Assembly (NCBI GenBank): GCA_902797455.1 | Contig: CADBTE010000011.1 | Span: 1 to 7,431 of the forward strand | Direction: 5' to 3' | DNA: 7,431 bases | Source of the DNA: an uncultured Planctomycetota bacterium | Lineage (GTDB): Bacteria; Planctomycetota; Planctomycetia; Pirellulales; Thermoguttaceae | Shown: positions 6,014-7,431 of the stretch, piece by piece | Numbering within the stretch: the stretch's first letter is position 1 | Layout: the number at the start of each line of letters is the position of its first letter | Made by a program: the position numbers and the translations under genes | The notes under the pieces: model-generated | Databases searched by the model: none | The model's input: the letters and a program-made list of their open reading frames with translations, nothing else | What the model was told of the DNA's origin: nothing

Positions 6014-7431
6014 TTATCGGCCTGCCTTGTAAGCCGCGATACGTTTTGCCACGTTCTCTTTGAGGTTGTTGTAATAGAACGTATAGTCGCCGTTGTGGAA
6101 GCTCTGCGGGCCGAAGAACTCGGCCCCTGCGGTGGGGTCGGAATCGGCGTTTGTCAGGACCACGCCGCGTTCGGGAACCACCCGCGCGTCCGCGCCGATG
6201 CCGCCGATCTGGAACCGGCCGGTTTCCCCGTTGAGCACGAGCGAACCTAAGTTCTCGCTGGCCGGCGCGTAGGTCTGGTCCCGCTTCCAGTTCAGCGGGT
6301 TGATGCTGATGGCGCCGGGCAGCACCACCATGTTCGAGGCGTTTTCCTCCACGTTCCTGGGCCCCTCGGTGTTCCAGCTCACGATGACACCCGTGTCGCA
6401 CGGGCCGGCGGCGAACTTCAGGTGCGGATTGGCCTCGAGATCCTCCTTCGTAATGGAGAAGCCGATGACGTAAGCGGCGACCATGCGCTCATAGTACTCG
6501 GGATGCTCCTTGAAGTAATCCCTCAGCAGAAGACTTATTATGCCCGAACCCTGACTGTGGCCGGCGATAATGAACGGGCGCGCGTTGTTGCAGTGCTCGA
6601 AGTAGTAATCAAGCGCGGCGGTGATATCGTCGTAAGGAATGCCGGCCAATGCCGCGCGCGGGTCGCCGGTTTTCTTCCCAACCTCTCCCGCGTAGCGCAT
6701 GCCCGCCTGGCGGTAGTACGGAATGAACAGGTTGGTGGCGTCCTCAAACACGCTGGCCAGAGCCAAGTGGTCGAATTTCACCCCCTCCAGCATCTCGGGG
6801 TTGTCGAGCGGGGCGAAATCGGGGTCGCCCTCGCCGGCGGCCATGTATTCCGTCGGGTAGATGAAGAACGTGTCCACCTCTTTGATGATCCCCGGAATCT
6901 GGTGCCAGCAGGCCGCCTTGGAATAGTCGGGCGCCTCCGCGGCGATGGGCTTAAACGCGGCACTGGCCTTAAAGGCGGCGACGCGCTTGGCCACGTTGTC
7001 CTTAATGTTGTTGTAATAGAGCGTGTAGTCGTCTTCGTGGAAGCTCTCCGGTCCGAAGAAGTCGGTCAGCTCGGCAGGAGCGGATTTGGCGTTGGTCAGC
7101 ACCACGCCGCGGCCGGGGATCAGCCGCGCGTCCGCGCCGATGTCGCCAATCTCATACTCGCAGGTTTTCTCGTTCAGCACGAGGGAGCCGAGATTCTCGC
7201 TGGCCGGCGCGTAAGTGCCGTCGAGCTTCCAGTTCAGCGGATTGATACTGACGGCGTTCGGCAGCACCACGACGTTATGGGCGTTTTCCTCCACGTTCTT
7301 GGGCCCCTCGGTGTTCCAGCTGACGATCACCCCCGTATCACACGGACCCGCGGCGAACTTCAGGTGCGGATTGGCTTCGAGGTCCTCCTTTGTGACGGCG
7401 AACCCGATCACATAGGCCGCGACCATGCGCT
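6014..7431 (-). CDS. Tandem DUF3089 alpha/beta-hydrolase protein (at least two modules; 5' end off the right edge)
   Basis: The frame is open through the right edge. The Met codon at 7426 is internal, because the same Arg-Met-Val-Ala-Ala-Tyr context recurs mid-protein at Met315. Numbering from 7426, residues 1-155 are the C-terminal part of one module and 156-470 are a complete second module. The second module shows VDTFFIYPTEY (184-194), PYYRQAGMRY (236-245), RPFIIAGHSQGSG (283-295) with nucleophile Ser291 in the G-H-S-Q-G elbow, SINPLNW (374-380), and FHNGDYTFYYNNLKENVAKR (443-462), whose His444 is a likely catalytic His. The same C-terminal motif has His130 in the first module. Known: DUF3089 proteins are predicted serine hydrolases or lipases of unestablished substrate. 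The two overlapping parts align without gaps over about 155 residues, differing at roughly 35. The signal peptide, if any, and the number of modules are outside the window. It is convergent with the 540-residue gene and shares its terminator. Confidence 0.9.
   Translation of the reverse strand, partial: RMVAAYVIGFAVTKEDLEANPHLKFAAGPCDTGVIVSWNTEGPKNVEENAHNVVVLPNAVSINPLNWKLDGTYAPASENLGSLVLNEKTCEYEIGDIGADARLIPGRGVVLTNAKSAPAELTDFFGPESFHEDDYTLYYNNIKDNVAKRVAAFKASAAFKPIAAEAPDYSKAACWHQIPGIIKEVDTFFIYPTEYMAAGEGDPDFAPLDNPEMLEGVKFDHLALASVFEDATNLFIPYYRQAGMRYAGEVGKKTGDPRAALAGIPYDDITAALDYYFEHCNNARPFIIAGHSQGSGIISLLLRDYFKEHPEYYERMVAAYVIGFSITKEDLEANPHLKFAAGPCDTGVIVSWNTEGPRNVEENASNMVVLPGAISINPLNWKRDQTYAPASENLGSLVLNGETGRFQIGGIGADARVVPERGVVLTNADSDPTAGAEFFGPQSFHNGDYTFYYNNLKENVAKRIAAYKAGR
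6020..6484 (-). repeat. Intragenic repeat, copy 2 (C-terminal part of the last DUF3089 module)
   Basis: Codes for residues 315-469 of the hydrolase frame counted from 7426. It matches copy 1 (6962-7426) codon for codon without gaps at a period of 942 bp. The first 42 residues of the two copies differ at only two positions; variation is concentrated at copy residues 86-95 and 114-122. Confidence 0.85.
6962..7426 (-). repeat. Intragenic repeat, copy 1 (C-terminal part of the preceding DUF3089 module)
   Basis: Codes for residues 1-155 counted from 7426, the upstream partner of the repeat at 6020-6484. It is cut by the window edge, so the repeat probably extends to the right. Confidence 0.85.

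Noticed and set aside
7424..7426. ATG at 7426 as the true start of the DUF3089 gene
   Set aside because: The frame continues open to the window edge with an Arg codon directly before it, and the same Arg-Met-Val-Ala-Ala context occurs inside the second module. It is an internal Met.
1..7431. Mobile elements, CRISPR arrays, tRNA or rRNA genes, toxin-antitoxin pairs
   Set aside because: No transposase or integrase motifs, no regularly spaced repeats, no cloverleaf and no small paired genes were visible by eye on either strand.

Overview
The window is about 60% GC and reads as a piece of a bacterial chromosome. The style of the HtrA-like protease, the transketolase and the 540-residue unknown protein suggests Planctomycetes (inference from remembered family resemblance, moderate confidence). 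No mobile element, CRISPR array, rRNA, tRNA or origin is visible.

Layout, left to right. The minus-strand block at 1-1724 holds a secreted HtrA/DegP-type serine protease with one PDZ domain (534-1724). Downstream of it is a ROK-family sugar kinase or regulator (470 to beyond position 1). A compact intrinsic terminator (489-518) lies between them, ending only 18 nt before the ROK start codon. A 320-bp divergent region (1725-2044) carries a near-consensus sigma70 promoter for the protease, a second promoter for the plus-strand gene, and two small hairpins in the protease leader. On the plus strand follows a complete transketolase (2045-4054, GTG start with a good Shine-Dalgarno). After it comes a very long GC-rich hairpin without a U-tract (4073-4115), and then an AT-rich 216-bp stretch.

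Next is a 540-residue protein of unknown function (4332-5954, plus). It has an N-terminal domain that may resemble the GAP1-N2 type, an acidic linker and a helical C-terminus. It ends at a strong bidirectional terminator (5956-5986). That terminator also serves the convergent minus-strand gene (6014 to beyond 7431), whose product consists of at least two tandem DUF3089 alpha/beta-hydrolase modules. About one and a half modules lie in the window, with a 314-residue period and roughly three-quarters identity between the overlapping parts.

The genes do not form one evident pathway. Transketolase (pentose phosphate pathway) and the ROK protein (sugar phosphorylation or sugar-responsive regulation) are both carbon-metabolism genes near each other. 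The protease is an envelope quality-control factor. The most unusual items are the tandem DUF3089 polypeptide, the uncharacterised 540-residue protein, and the terminator placed like an attenuator between htrA and the ROK gene. No clearly new defence or mobile system was found.
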